Of a stretch of 64,000 nucleotides of DNA, positions 41,411 to 50,219 are shown piece after piece. This stretch comes from Sphingobium sp. AS12. Lineage in GTDB: Bacteria > Pseudomonadota > Alphaproteobacteria > Sphingomonadales > Sphingomonadaceae. A model generated the notes under the pieces. That model did no database searches, was not told the origin of the DNA, and worked only from the letters and a program-made list of their open reading frames with translations. The stretch is from assembly GCF_019097845.1 (NCBI RefSeq), contig NZ_JAHRGM010000002.1, positions 1-64,000 of the forward strand, given 5' to 3'. A program made the translations under genes and the position numbers. Every line of letters starts with the position of its first letter. Positions within the stretch are counted from its first letter, which is position 1.

Positions 41411-42133
41411 ATGCTGGAAGTGGTCCGCATCCCCGTGCTGAGCGACAATTATGTCTGGCTGATGCATGACGCGGCCAGTGGCGAGACGGTGGTGATCGAC
41501 CCGGCGGTGGCTGATCCGGTGCTGGCGGCAGCGGCAGAGCGCGGCTGGACGATCGGGCAGATCTGGAACACCCACTGGCATGGCGATCATGTCGGCGGCA
41601 ATGCGGCGATCAAGGCGGCGACGGGCTGCACGATTACCGGCCCGGCGGCGGAGGCGGCAAAGATCGGCACGCTCGACCGGACAGTGGGCGAGGGCGACAC
41701 TGTGCGGATCGGGACGCATGTCGCGACCGTGATGGAGGTGCCCGCGCACACCGCCGGGCATATCGCCTATCATCTGGCCGACGACGCCATCGTCTTTGTC
41801 GGCGATACGCTGTTTGCGATGGGCTGCGGGCGGTTGTTCGAGGGGACGGCGGCGCAGATGTTTGCGAATTTGGGCCGGCTGGGCGCGTTGCCGGAGGATA
41901 CGGCGGTCTATTGCGCGCATGAATATACGCTCTCCAATGGCCGCTTCGCTCTGGGGGTGGAGCCGGACAATGATGCGCTGACCGTGCGGGTAGCGGAGGT
42001 CGAGGCGGCGCGGGCGCGCGGCGAGGCGACGGTGCCGACGACGATCGGGCAGGAGCGGGCGACCAATATCTTCATGCGGGCGCGGAGCGTAGAAGAGCTG
42101 GCGCAGCGCCGTGCGGCAAAGGATGCGGCCTGA
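41411..42133 (+). CDS. gloB: Glyoxalase II (hydroxyacylglutathione hydrolase)
   Basis: A 240-residue metallo-beta-lactamase-fold hydrolase completing the methylglyoxal pathway. It has the THWHGDHVGG metal site, VPAHTAGH, VFVGDTLFAMGCGRLFEG and CAHEYTLSNGRFA. The ATG at 41411 fits family length; two GTG codons at 41399 and 41402 are also in frame. It lies immediately downstream of gloA. Confidence 0.94.
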   Translation: MLEVVRIPVLSDNYVWLMHDAASGETVVIDPAVADPVLAAAAERGWTIGQIWNTHWHGDHVGGNAAIKAATGCTITGPAAEAAKIGTLDRTVGEGDTVRIGTHVATVMEVPAHTAGHIAYHLADDAIVFVGDTLFAMGCGRLFEGTAAQMFANLGRLGALPEDTAVYCAHEYTLSNGRFALGVEPDNDALTVRVAEVEAARARGEATVPTTIGQERATNIFMRARSVEELAQRRAAKDAA

Positions 42134-42185
42134 CGGAAACGGCTTTATGCTGCCGTCTTGTGGGCAGAGAATGAGGAGAGGTATA

Positions 42186-42587
42186 ATGCGTGCCTGGATA
42201 TGCCTGATGCCCCTGATGCTGGCCGCCTGCACCGGCAGTTATACGCCCACGCCACTGACCGACAAGCAGGCCGCGACGCTCGACAAGGCGCTGGCGGGGA
42301 AGGTCGCGGGCGAGAAGGTCAGCTGCATCAATCGCGAACCGCAGACCAATTTGACGGTGATCAGCAATAATGTGCTGCTCTACCGGGTCAGCAGGCGGCT
42401 CGTTTACAAGAATGAGCTGATCGGCAGCTGCAACGGGCTGACGTCTGGCGACACGATGATCACCCGCAGCTTCGGGTCGCAGCTGTGCCGGGGAGACATC
42501 GCCACCAGCGCCAATCTGTTGACGGGGATGACGACTGGCAGCTGCGCGCTGGGGGATTTCATACCCTATCGCGCGCCGGGGAAATAA
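42186..42587 (+). CDS. Small lipoprotein of unknown function
   Basis: A 133-residue protein with a lipoprotein signal (RAWICLMPLMLAACTGS, lipobox LMLAAC, Cys15). The mature part has three further cysteines (SCINREP, GSCNGL, QLCRGD and TGSCALG region) that could form disulfides. No family is recognised. It stands alone between gloB and the convergent lactamase gene. A GAGGAG ribosome-binding site precedes the ATG. Confidence 0.75.
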   Translation: MRAWICLMPLMLAACTGSYTPTPLTDKQAATLDKALAGKVAGEKVSCINREPQTNLTVISNNVLLYRVSRRLVYKNELIGSCNGLTSGDTMITRSFGSQLCRGDIATSANLLTGMTTGSCALGDFIPYRAPGK

Positions 42588-42597
42588 GCCGCCGCCT

Positions 42598-43506
42598 TTA
42601 TCGACGTTTTACGGAAGCCGCCTCGCGAGCCAGTCTCTGGTCGAGAGTCTTGCGCGCGTTGGCGGCATAGGTGGCGCAGGCCTTGCTGTCGATCAGCGGA
42701 GCCTTTCCGGCGAGGCGATCGTAGAGATTGCTGGAAGCGGGATGCGGGGTGATGAGCAGGTCGCAGCGCAGGGCCGCGACCTTGGCGATTGTGGTGCGCA
42801 GGCGCGCGACATAGGCGGGGTGATCGGCAAAGCGATAATCGTCCGCCGACACTGCGCTCAGACTGTCGGCATAGACGATCCTGCGGCAGCTTTTGCCAGC
42901 GCAGGCGACCCAGGACCAGCTGGTGCCGCCCGGCGAATGGCCCGGCGTCAGATGGGCGGTCAGGCGGAGCGACCCCAGCGCGATGGTCTCGCCATCCTTG
43001 ACGATGCGACCCACGCGCGCGCCGGCGAAGTCTGGGATGCTGCCGCGTTGCGGATCATCCTTGGCCGGGGTGCCGCTTTCCAGCATGGGGCGGGCCGCTG
43101 CCGATGCGATCAGGGTAGCACCGGTGCGTTGCTGAATGGCGTGCAGACCGCCGACATGATCGACATGTTCATGGGTGGTGAGCAGATATTTGACGTCTGT
43201 GGGACGAAGCCCCAGCCGCTCGATATTCGCGATAATCGACGGGACGGCCTGCGCGGTAGCCGCGTCGATCAGGATATGGCCCTTCGATCCGGTGATGAGA
43301 AGCACGGTGATGCCGCAACTGCCCACATCATAGACATTGGCGAAGATGCGGACGGGCGGGGCGGGATCGCTCCAGCCATCCTTGCCCGCGCATTGGCGCT
43401 GATGCTCGGCGATGCTGGCCGGGCCTGATGGCGCAGCTTGCAAAGGCGTGGTCGCAAGCATCGCCGCCGCTACCGAAACAAGACGCACAATCATCAATCG
43501 CTTCAC
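42598..43506 (-). CDS. bla: Subclass B3-type metallo-beta-lactamase
   Basis: A 302-residue secreted zinc hydrolase. Its signal peptide ends near TTPLQAA. B3 zinc ligands are all present: THEHVDHVGG (HxHxDH), GHSPGGTSWSW (third His with the B3-specific GGTSW), YADSLS (B3 Ser) and LLITPHP (last His). B3 enzymes hydrolyse beta-lactams including carbapenems and are common chromosomal genes of sphingomonads. Activity is inferred from motifs only. The start overlaps the acyl-CoA synthetase stop; MIVRLVS four codons later is an alternative. Confidence 0.85.
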   Translation of the reverse strand: MKRLMIVRLVSVAAAMLATTPLQAAPSGPASIAEHQRQCAGKDGWSDPAPPVRIFANVYDVGSCGITVLLITGSKGHILIDAATAQAVPSIIANIERLGLRPTDVKYLLTTHEHVDHVGGLHAIQQRTGATLIASAAARPMLESGTPAKDDPQRGSIPDFAGARVGRIVKDGETIALGSLRLTAHLTPGHSPGGTSWSWVACAGKSCRRIVYADSLSAVSADDYRFADHPAYVARLRTTIAKVAALRCDLLITPHPASSNLYDRLAGKAPLIDSKACATYAANARKTLDQRLAREAASVKRR

Positions 43507-45302
43507 CCTTTGTACAGCGCGTCCATCCGATCGGCATAGCGTTTGCGGATGATATGGCGGCGGATCTTCATCGACGGGGTCATTTCCTCATTGTCGATGG
43601 TGAAGGGTTCGTCGGCCAGGATGAAACGGCGGACCCGCTCGATCACCGACAGGTCGGCATTGACCCGGTCCACCGCCGCGCGCAGCGCCGCCATATAGGC
43701 GGGATTTGCCGGGGCATCGGCGGGTGCGACGCCATTGGCCTGCGCCCATTCGCGGGTCCAGTCGGTGTCCGGCACGATCAGGCCAACGAGATAGGGGCGG
43801 CGGTCGCCATGGACCATGGCCTGCCCAATCTCGTTCTGGAGCGTCAGCATCCCCTCGACCTTTTGCGGGGAGACATTGTCGCCCTTGTCATTGACGATCA
43901 GGTCTTTCTTGCGGTCGGTGATGCGGATGCGGCCCTTGGCGTCAAATTCGCCAATGTCGCCGGTGTGCAGCCAGCCGTCTTTCAGCACCTTCTCGGTTTC
44001 GGCCGGGTTGCGCCAATAGCCGTGCATGACCAGTTCGCCGCGCACGAGGATTTCGCCATCCTCGGCAATCCTGACCTCCACCCCTTTGAGCGGCGGGCCG
44101 ACCGTATCCATCGCGATGCCCGCGCTGGGGCGGTTGCAACTGACCACCGGGCCAGCCTCGGTCTGGCCATAGCCCTGAAGCAGGGTCAGGCCCATCGCGT
44201 CGAAGAACAGGCCGACATCGGGGTTGAGCGGCGCGCCGCCGGATACGAGGGCCTTGAGCCGGCCGCCGAAGCGGGCGCGGATCTTGGGGATAAGCGTGCG
44301 GGCGAGGAGTGCCTTCAGGGGCCGGTCGAGGATCGAGGCCTTGCCCTGCTGCTCCTTCGCGCCGATGCGCAGCGCCTGCGCCATCAGCCAGGTCGGGAAT
44401 TTGCCCTGCTTTTCGATCGATTTGATGATGCGGGCGCGCAGCACTTCGAAAAGGCGGGGGACGACGACCATGATGGTCGGCCGGGTTTCCTCGATATTGC
44501 TGGCGAGCTTTTCCAGCCCTTCGGCATAATAGATTTGCCCGCCCAGCAGCATGGGCAGGAACTGGCCGCCGCTATGTTCATAGGCGTGAGAGAGGGGGAG
44601 GAAGGAGAGGAAGCTTTCCTCGCCCCAGCCGAAATCCTCCGCGACGATCGTGCCTGCGCCCTCGGCATTGAGCAGGATCGCGCCATGATGCTGCATTACC
44701 CCGCGCGGCGCGCCGCCGGTGCCGCTGGTGTAGATGATGCAGGCCTGGTCATTGCGGGTCGCGGTCTGGGCGGCGGCGCAGGTGGCGACGTCGGTCGGGT
44801 GGGCGGTGATCAGATCGTCCCACAAATGGCAGGTCGCCTGTCCCTGCGCGCCGCGCAATGGCTCCATGCCGATGACGAAACTGGCCTGCGACCGGACGAC
44901 GGCGGGCATCAGCGCCTGGGCCAGTTTGGCGGTGGAGATGATGACGGCGCGGGCGCCGCTGTCGGTCAATATATGCTGGTGATCGCGCGTGGTGTTGGTG
45001 GTGTAGGTCGGTACGGTGATGCAGCCCGCCGCCATGATGGCGAGGTCGGCGACGCAGAATTCCGGGCGATTCTCGCTGACCAGCATGACCGGGTCGCCGG
45101 GTTTGAGGCCGAGGGACCGGAGCGCGGTGGAGAGGGAGGCGACCTGCGCGGCCACTTCGTTCCAGCTGAGCGAATGCCATGTGCCGCCGCTTTTGCGCCA
45201 CAGGAAGGGCTTGTCGCCCTGCTCTGTAGCGCGGGTGAAGAACATGGTGACGAGGTTTGGAAATGTCTCGATGGCCCTCAAGGCTCGACTCCTGGGTTTC
45301 AT
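43503..45302 (-). CDS. fadD: Long-chain acyl-CoA synthetase (AMP-forming)
   Basis: A 599-residue ANL-superfamily enzyme activating fatty acids to acyl-CoA. It has the P-loop-like IIYTSGTGGAPRGVMQHH, YGQTEAGPVVSCNRP, the LHTGDIGEFDAKGRIRITDRKKDLIVNDKGDNVSP core and a C-terminal Lys region (TPSMKIRRHIIRKRYADRMD). The pattern resembles the long-chain (FadD15/FAA-like) group. It is coupled to the downstream lactamase gene, though the functions look unrelated. Confidence 0.92.
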   Translation of the reverse strand: MKPRSRALRAIETFPNLVTMFFTRATEQGDKPFLWRKSGGTWHSLSWNEVAAQVASLSTALRSLGLKPGDPVMLVSENRPEFCVADLAIMAAGCITVPTYTTNTTRDHQHILTDSGARAVIISTAKLAQALMPAVVRSQASFVIGMEPLRGAQGQATCHLWDDLITAHPTDVATCAAAQTATRNDQACIIYTSGTGGAPRGVMQHHGAILLNAEGAGTIVAEDFGWGEESFLSFLPLSHAYEHSGGQFLPMLLGGQIYYAEGLEKLASNIEETRPTIMVVVPRLFEVLRARIIKSIEKQGKFPTWLMAQALRIGAKEQQGKASILDRPLKALLARTLIPKIRARFGGRLKALVSGGAPLNPDVGLFFDAMGLTLLQGYGQTEAGPVVSCNRPSAGIAMDTVGPPLKGVEVRIAEDGEILVRGELVMHGYWRNPAETEKVLKDGWLHTGDIGEFDAKGRIRITDRKKDLIVNDKGDNVSPQKVEGMLTLQNEIGQAMVHGDRRPYLVGLIVPDTDWTREWAQANGVAPADAPANPAYMAALRAAVDRVNADLSVIERVRRFILADEPFTIDNEEMTPSMKIRRHIIRKRYADRMDALYKG

Positions 45303-45371
45303 GGCGCATCTGGCGCGCGCCTGATCATCGCCAAGCTATAGCCACGCCATGCCGTAGCGGCCATGTTTTTC

Positions 45372-46391
45372 TCAGTCGAAAAGGCCGTCCTGCACGTCCT
45401 GTGGCGGGTTGAGGCCCAGATGCTTCCAGCCCGGCCCGTTGAGGCAGCGGCCGCGTGCGGTGCGGGCAATCAGGCCAAGCTGGATGAGGTAAGGTTCGAT
45501 CACTTCCTCAATCGTGTCGCGCGCTTCGGATAGACCGGCGGCGAGGGTTTCGACGCCGACCGGGCCGCCGCGATAAATGTCGGCGATCATCATCAGATAG
45601 CGGCGGTCCATGAGGTCGAGGCCCAGTTCGTCGACCTCCAGTCGGCGGAGCGAGGCGTCGGCGACCTTCGCGTCCACGGCGGGTACGCCCGCGACATTGG
45701 CGAAGTCGCGCACCCGGCGCAGCAGCCGCCCGGCGATGCGCGGGGTGCCGCGCGAGCGGCGGGCAATCTCCATCGCGCCGTCGGGGGTGATGGCAAGGTC
45801 CAGCAGGCGCGCGGCGCGGCGCACCACCAGTTCCAACTCGGCGACGGTGTAGAATTGCAGGCGCACCGGGATGCCGAAGCGATCGCGCAAGGGCGTCGTC
45901 AGCAAACCTTGACGTGTGGTCGCGCCGACCAGGGTGAAGGGCGGCAGGTCGATGCGGACCGATCGGGCGGACGGGCCTTCGCCGATCATCAGGTCGAGCG
46001 CGCGGTCCTCCATTGCGGGGTAGAGGACTTCCTCGACCGCAGGGTTCAGGCGATGGATTTCGTCCACGAACAGGACGTCGCCCTCATCCAGATTGGTGAG
46101 CAGGGCAGCAAGATCGCCCGACTTGGCGATGACCGGGCCGGACGTGGCGCGGAAGCCGACGCCCATTTCCTTGGCGACGATCTGCGCCAGCGTGGTCTTG
46201 CCCAGGCCCGGCGGGCCGAAGAAGAGGACATGATCGAGCGCCTCGCCACGCGCTTTCGCGGCCTCGATAAAGACGCGCAGATTGCCGCGCGCGGCTTCCT
46301 GCCCGATAAATTCGTCGAGCGATTTGGGACGCAGCGCGGCGTCGACATCCTCGACGCGGCGGGCGGGGGTGAGGAGGCGGTCGTCGGTCAC
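45372..46391 (-). CDS. ruvB: Holliday junction branch-migration helicase RuvB
   Basis: A 339-residue AAA+ helicase motor of RuvAB. It has [21 protein letters not shown], Walker [17 protein letters not shown], Walker [13 protein letters not shown], sensor [18 protein letters not shown] and a C-terminal winged helix ([18 protein letters not shown]). Full length. It overlaps ruvA by 4 bp (ATGA). No ruvC lies upstream of ruvA here. Confidence 0.97.
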   Translation of the reverse strand: MTDDRLLTPARRVEDVDAALRPKSLDEFIGQEAARGNLRVFIEAAKARGEALDHVLFFGPPGLGKTTLAQIVAKEMGVGFRATSGPVIAKSGDLAALLTNLDEGDVLFVDEIHRLNPAVEEVLYPAMEDRALDLMIGEGPSARSVRIDLPPFTLVGATTRQGLLTTPLRDRFGIPVRLQFYTVAELELVVRRAARLLDLAITPDGAMEIARRSRGTPRIAGRLLRRVRDFANVAGVPAVDAKVADASLRRLEVDELGLDLMDRRYLMMIADIYRGGPVGVETLAAGLSEARDTIEEVIEPYLIQLGLIARTARGRCLNGPGWKHLGLNPPQDVQDGLFD

Positions 46392-46996
46392 TTCGCCGCC
46401 TTTCGCAGTGCTAGCCGGACCAGCGCGTCGAGGCTGGCCTCGTCGCCCAGTTCCGCTTCGGCGGCGGCGACGGCGGTGCTGGCTTCATGCGGTTTGAAGC
46501 CGAGATTCTGCAGAGCGGACAGCGCGTCGGCGGCGAAGCTGCCGGTGGGGAGGATGGCGATGCCGCTTGCGCCGACCGGGCCGCCAGCAGGGGCCGCGCC
46601 GATCTTGTCCTTCAGTTCATTGACGATGCGCTGGGCGAGTTTGGGGCCGACGCCATTGGCCCGCGCGATCATTGCCTTGTCGCCCATGGCGACGGCGCGG
46701 TGGAGGTCTAGCGGTTCGAGCGCGGAGAGGATTGCCAGCGCGACCCGCGATCCCACGCCCTGCACATGGGTGAGCAGCCGATACCAGTCGCGTTCCTCCG
46801 CGCGGGCGAAGCCGACGAGGCGGATCGAGTCCGCCGCGACCAGCATTTCGGTGTGGATCGTCACCGCTTCGCCGATCGTCCCCAATGCCGCGAGCGTGCG
46901 CGAGGAGGCGCCGACGAGATAGCCCACGCCTCCGACATCGATGATGGCATGGTCCAGCCCGGTGCTGTCGAGCCGTCCTTTAAGTTTGGCGATCAT
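46388..46996 (-). CDS. ruvA: Holliday junction DNA-binding protein RuvA
   Basis: A 202-residue RuvA. It has the N-terminal OB fold ([28 protein letters not shown]), the helix-hairpin-helix [20 protein letters not shown] and [21 protein letters not shown], and the C-terminal RuvB-binding domain ([20 protein letters not shown]). It binds four-way junctions and loads RuvB. It heads the ruvA-ruvB unit. Confidence 0.97.
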   Translation of the reverse strand: MIAKLKGRLDSTGLDHAIIDVGGVGYLVGASSRTLAALGTIGEAVTIHTEMLVAADSIRLVGFARAEERDWYRLLTHVQGVGSRVALAILSALEPLDLHRAVAMGDKAMIARANGVGPKLAQRIVNELKDKIGAAPAGGPVGASGIAILPTGSFAADALSALQNLGFKPHEASTAVAAAEAELGDEASLDALVRLALRKAAK

Positions 46997-47120
46997 GTCC
47001 GCTGCCCCATGGTCATGATCTGTTCTTTACAGCGTCCGACGCACTACGCCAGAGTAAAAGCGCGGCACCTTTTGCGCGCCCATGCGTAGTGCAGCGCGAA
47101 ACCACAATTTCAAGGACGTG

Positions 47121-47699
47121 ATGATGTTGATGACCGCGCCGATGCTTGGCCCCAGAGATTTTGAATATCCGTCGATCATGCTGTCGGGCGTGGTCGATCA
47201 TGGCATGTATCTGCATTTCAAGAATTGCCTGGCCAATGCGCCGCAACAGGGGCTGGTGGTGGTGGAGATTTCCACGCTGGGCGGCGACCCGGAGATTGCC
47301 CGGTTGATGGGCGAGGATATCCGTTTCCATTCCGACCTCTATCCTGAGCGGCGTCTGGTGTTTCTGGGCCGCACCGCGGTCTATTCGGCGGGTGCGACCT
47401 TCATGAGCTTTTTCGCGACCGAAAATCGCTATGTGACGCGCGGTACACGGCTGATGATCCATGAGCGGCTGATCACGAAAAATATCCAGCTGGCCGGGCC
47501 ATTGTCCACCTGCATCGCGACATTGAAAGCGACGCTGAACGAAATTCAGTCGTCGATCGCGATCCAGAATGAGGGGTTCCAGAATCTGATCCTGGGATCG
47601 GAAATCACCATGGACGAGCTGCTCGAAAAAGCGCCGGAAAACTGGTATCTGGAGGCCAATGAGGCGCAGGCGCGCGGATTGATCGCCGCCGTGCTATGA
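47121..47699 (+). CDS. ClpP-like serine protease homologue
   Basis: A 192-residue protein of the ClpP/crotonase fold. The nucleophile is in AVYSAGATFMSFFA, the histidine in RLMIHERLI, with ISTLGGDPEIARLM (the ClpP NSPGG-like strand, here TLGGD) and LEANEAQARGLI at the C-terminus. It differs from housekeeping ClpP and has no ClpX nearby, so it may be an accessory peptidase. I chose the ATG at 47121 because AAGGA lies just upstream; the frame also extends to 47082. Confidence 0.75.
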   Translation: MMLMTAPMLGPRDFEYPSIMLSGVVDHGMYLHFKNCLANAPQQGLVVVEISTLGGDPEIARLMGEDIRFHSDLYPERRLVFLGRTAVYSAGATFMSFFATENRYVTRGTRLMIHERLITKNIQLAGPLSTCIATLKATLNEIQSSIAIQNEGFQNLILGSEITMDELLEKAPENWYLEANEAQARGLIAAVL

Positions 47700-47718
47700 G
47701 CCGTGTTATGGCCGGGGT

Positions 47719-48369
47719 ATGAGCCGCACCCGTCCCCGCCAACCGATCTTCCCCTGGCGCTATGGCATGTTTCTGGCGCTACTGGCGACGGCAGCGCCGC
47801 TGGCGCTGTGGCTGCGCTGGCATGAGGCGGTAATGGCGGGGTTCGACATTGCCGCGCTGGCCTTCATGGCGTCGGTCGTGCCGCTGATCCGGGCCGATCC
47901 CGACGCAATGCGGGCCAAGGCGAAGGCGAATGACGCCAACCGCGAACTGATGCTGCTGCTGACCGCGATCGTCAGCCTGGTGATATTGGTCGCGGTCGGT
48001 GTGGCGGTGAGCCAGCATGGCGGACCAAAGACGGCAGTGGTCGCGCTTCTGCTGGTGACGCTGCTGATCGCCTGGTTATTCTCCAATCTCGTCTATGCCA
48101 TGCATTATGCCCATATCTTCTATCGCGCCGACAGGTCTCAGGCGGATGGGGGCGGCGGCGATTGCGGCGGGCTGGATTTCCCGGCCACGGCTGAGCCAGG
48201 CTATTGGGATTTCCTCTATTTCGCCTTCACACTGGGGATGACGTTCCAGACGTCCGACATATCGGTCACGGACAGCGATGTACGGCGCACCGTTTTGTTC
48301 CAGTGCCTCGCAGCCTTCCTGTTCAACCTTGGCATATTGGCCTTCACCATCAACGTGCTGGGCGGCTGA
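47719..48369 (+). CDS. DUF1345 membrane protein
   Basis: A 216-residue integral membrane protein with about five helices (FLALLATAAPLALWLRW, IAALAFMASVVPLI, LTAIVSLVILVAVGVAVS, VVALLLVTLLIAWLFSNLVYAMHYAH, FLFNLGILAFTINVLGG). The DUF1345 hallmark YFAFTLGMTFQTSDISVTDSDVRR is present. Its function is unknown. It stands 19 bp after the ClpP-like gene. Confidence 0.9.
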   Translation: MSRTRPRQPIFPWRYGMFLALLATAAPLALWLRWHEAVMAGFDIAALAFMASVVPLIRADPDAMRAKAKANDANRELMLLLTAIVSLVILVAVGVAVSQHGGPKTAVVALLLVTLLIAWLFSNLVYAMHYAHIFYRADRSQADGGGGDCGGLDFPATAEPGYWDFLYFAFTLGMTFQTSDISVTDSDVRRTVLFQCLAAFLFNLGILAFTINVLGG

Positions 48370-48375
48370 TCGGCC

Positions 48376-48693
48376 CTAGGCGGCGGTGTCGATGGGGCCG
48401 CGGCCTTGCGACTGGCGCTGTTTGCGGGCGCGGGGTGCGGCATCGTCCATATTCATGTGGCGGATGGTCCGCCACCATTCGGGCAATATGGGCTTGAGCA
48501 GCGAGAGGCTGCCGCTGCGGGGCGTGGCGTACCAGTCGTCGCCGACGCGCTGAAAGCGCCAGACCGGATCGCAGTTGAGCGGGACGCGCTCGAAGCCGGG
48601 CTGGGCGTCGGGGCTGGCAGGGTTCGGGATTTCCTTCAGCTGGGCAGGGATGTTGCGGACGCTGCCATCGGGAAATCGCACCGCAATCGTCAT
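48376..48693 (-). CDS. Hypothetical protein (105 aa)
   Basis: A 105-residue soluble protein, MTIAVRFPDGSVRNIPAQLKEIPNP, then VWRFQRVGDDWYATPRSGSLSLL and WWRTIRHMNMDD, with a basic Gln/Arg-rich tail. The start at 48693 follows AGGAG. No family is recognised. It converges on the DUF1345 gene with a 6-bp gap. Confidence 0.65.
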   Translation of the reverse strand: MTIAVRFPDGSVRNIPAQLKEIPNPASPDAQPGFERVPLNCDPVWRFQRVGDDWYATPRSGSLSLLKPILPEWWRTIRHMNMDDAAPRARKQRQSQGRGPIDTAA

Positions 48694-48844
48694 CTCCTGT
48701 CTCCATTGTCGAGGGTTATGAAAGAGGTAACGCACTGAGATAAAAAGGGTTCATGGCCTTGCTGCAGGTTAAGATGATTCCTGTCTGTGCGGCTTGGCGA
48801 CGTCTTTCACCGCTTGCTTACCCTTTTGCGCTAGAGCGAGGATC

Positions 48845-50146
48845 ATGCGCGATTCTGCCGATCCCTGCCCCCAATCCGCCGTCAGCCATGGCGTGGGCAT
48901 TGCTGGTCTTGTCGGCCTTGGCCTGTGGACGCTGGTGGCGCGCCATTATGGCATGGACGGTCCCAATGCCGGGTTGGCCGCCGTGGTCGCCTGCGGCTTG
49001 CCGATGGTGCTGTGGTCGCTGGTGGTGGACAAGGTGCATCGCAACGCATCGACCGGGATCGACTGGCGCGGGCCGGCAAGGCCGGTGCGCGAGGTGATCG
49101 ACATCAGCATCGTCAAGATCGCCGGGCTGTGGGCGACCTGGCTGGCCATCGCCATCTTCTATTGCATCGCCCGCTGGTACTGGAGCGGCAATTATCGATT
49201 TTCGATGGACCTGTTCACCGCGGCTGCACCATGGCTGCTGGCGCTGTCCATCCCCTATATCCTCTGGATCGACCGGCGGCTGGTGCAGCCCAAGGATGCC
49301 AGTTACAGTTTCGGCCAGTGGGTGATCGGTGGCGCAGCGGGCGCGCCCGACATGGCTCAGGTCGCGCACCACGCCCGCGCCTGGACCGTGAAAGGCTTTT
49401 TCCTGGCCTTCATGGTCTCGATCGTGCCGGGCAATTTTGCCAGCGTGGTCAATTGGCGTATCGAGGACGCCTTTGCCAATCCGGTGGCGCTGGCCGGTTT
49501 CCTGATCGCGGTCATGTTCATGATCGACGTCTGTCTGGCGACGGTCGGCTACATATTAACCTTCAAGCCGCTCGATTCGCATATCCGCACCGCCAACCCC
49601 TATTTAGCGGGCTGGGTCGCGGCGTTGATATGCTATCCGCCCTTCGTACTGATGGGCGGGGGCGGGCCGCTCGATTATCATGCGGGCGGGGCGGAATGGG
49701 ACTATTGGACGCAAGGGTCCGGGCTGCTGCAATGGGTGCTGGGCGGGTGGCTGGTGCTGCTGACCGGCCTCTACGCCTGGGCGACGGTGGCGTTCGGCCT
49801 GCGCTTTTCCAACCTGACCCATCGCGGGATATTGACGCATGGGCCGTATCGCTGGACCCGGCATCCGGCCTATCTGGCGAAAAACCTGTTCTGGTGGCTT
49901 TCGGCGCTGCCTTTCCTGAGCGTGTCCGGCTCGATGGCCGACATGGTACGCAACTGTGCGATGCTGGCGCTGACCAACGCGGTCTATTATTGGCGCGCGC
50001 GGACCGAGGAACAGCATCTGTCCGCCGACCCGGACTATCGCGCCTATAGCGACTGGATGGAGCGCAACGCCCCGGTGCCGCGCTTCTTTGCGTGGGTGAC
50101 GGGGCGGAAGCGACCGGCTGCCGCGGTCATTCAGGCGGCGGAGTAA
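48845..50146 (+). CDS. Membrane protein with isoprenylcysteine-carboxyl-methyltransferase-like C-terminus
   Basis: A 433-residue polytopic membrane protein with about ten hydrophobic segments. The C-terminal region has the ICMT/phospholipid methyltransferase pattern: GILTHGPYRWTRHPAYLAKNLFWW and later RARTEEQHLSADPDYRAY with the conserved glutamates. These enzymes use SAM to methylate lipid or prenyl-protein ends in membranes. The large N-terminal membrane part is not typical of ICMT, so the substrate is open. Confidence 0.75.
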   Translation: MRDSADPCPQSAVSHGVGIAGLVGLGLWTLVARHYGMDGPNAGLAAVVACGLPMVLWSLVVDKVHRNASTGIDWRGPARPVREVIDISIVKIAGLWATWLAIAIFYCIARWYWSGNYRFSMDLFTAAAPWLLALSIPYILWIDRRLVQPKDASYSFGQWVIGGAAGAPDMAQVAHHARAWTVKGFFLAFMVSIVPGNFASVVNWRIEDAFANPVALAGFLIAVMFMIDVCLATVGYILTFKPLDSHIRTANPYLAGWVAALICYPPFVLMGGGGPLDYHAGGAEWDYWTQGSGLLQWVLGGWLVLLTGLYAWATVAFGLRFSNLTHRGILTHGPYRWTRHPAYLAKNLFWWLSALPFLSVSGSMADMVRNCAMLALTNAVYYWRARTEEQHLSADPDYRAYSDWMERNAPVPRFFAWVTGRKRPAAAVIQAAE

Positions 50147-50163
50147 ATTGGTCAAAGGCTGCG

Positions 50164-50208
50164 TTTAGGGGCACGCCCCCACCCCAACCCCTCCCCTAAA
50201 GGAGAGGG
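50164..50208. terminator. G/C-rich hairpin, putative bidirectional terminator
   Basis: The run CCCCTCCCCTAAAGGAGAGGGG folds with one mismatch, between the convergent methyltransferase and gshA genes. A similar GC run precedes it. Such elements are common at gene ends in this group. There is no T-run, so this is a weak call. Confidence 0.4.
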
Positions 50209-50219
50209 GCTAGTAATAG

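Noticed and set aside
43428..45341. 637-codon open frame antisense to the acyl-CoA synthetase gene
   Set aside because: It covers fadD exactly, has no start signal or recognisable motif, and is a GC-bias shadow.
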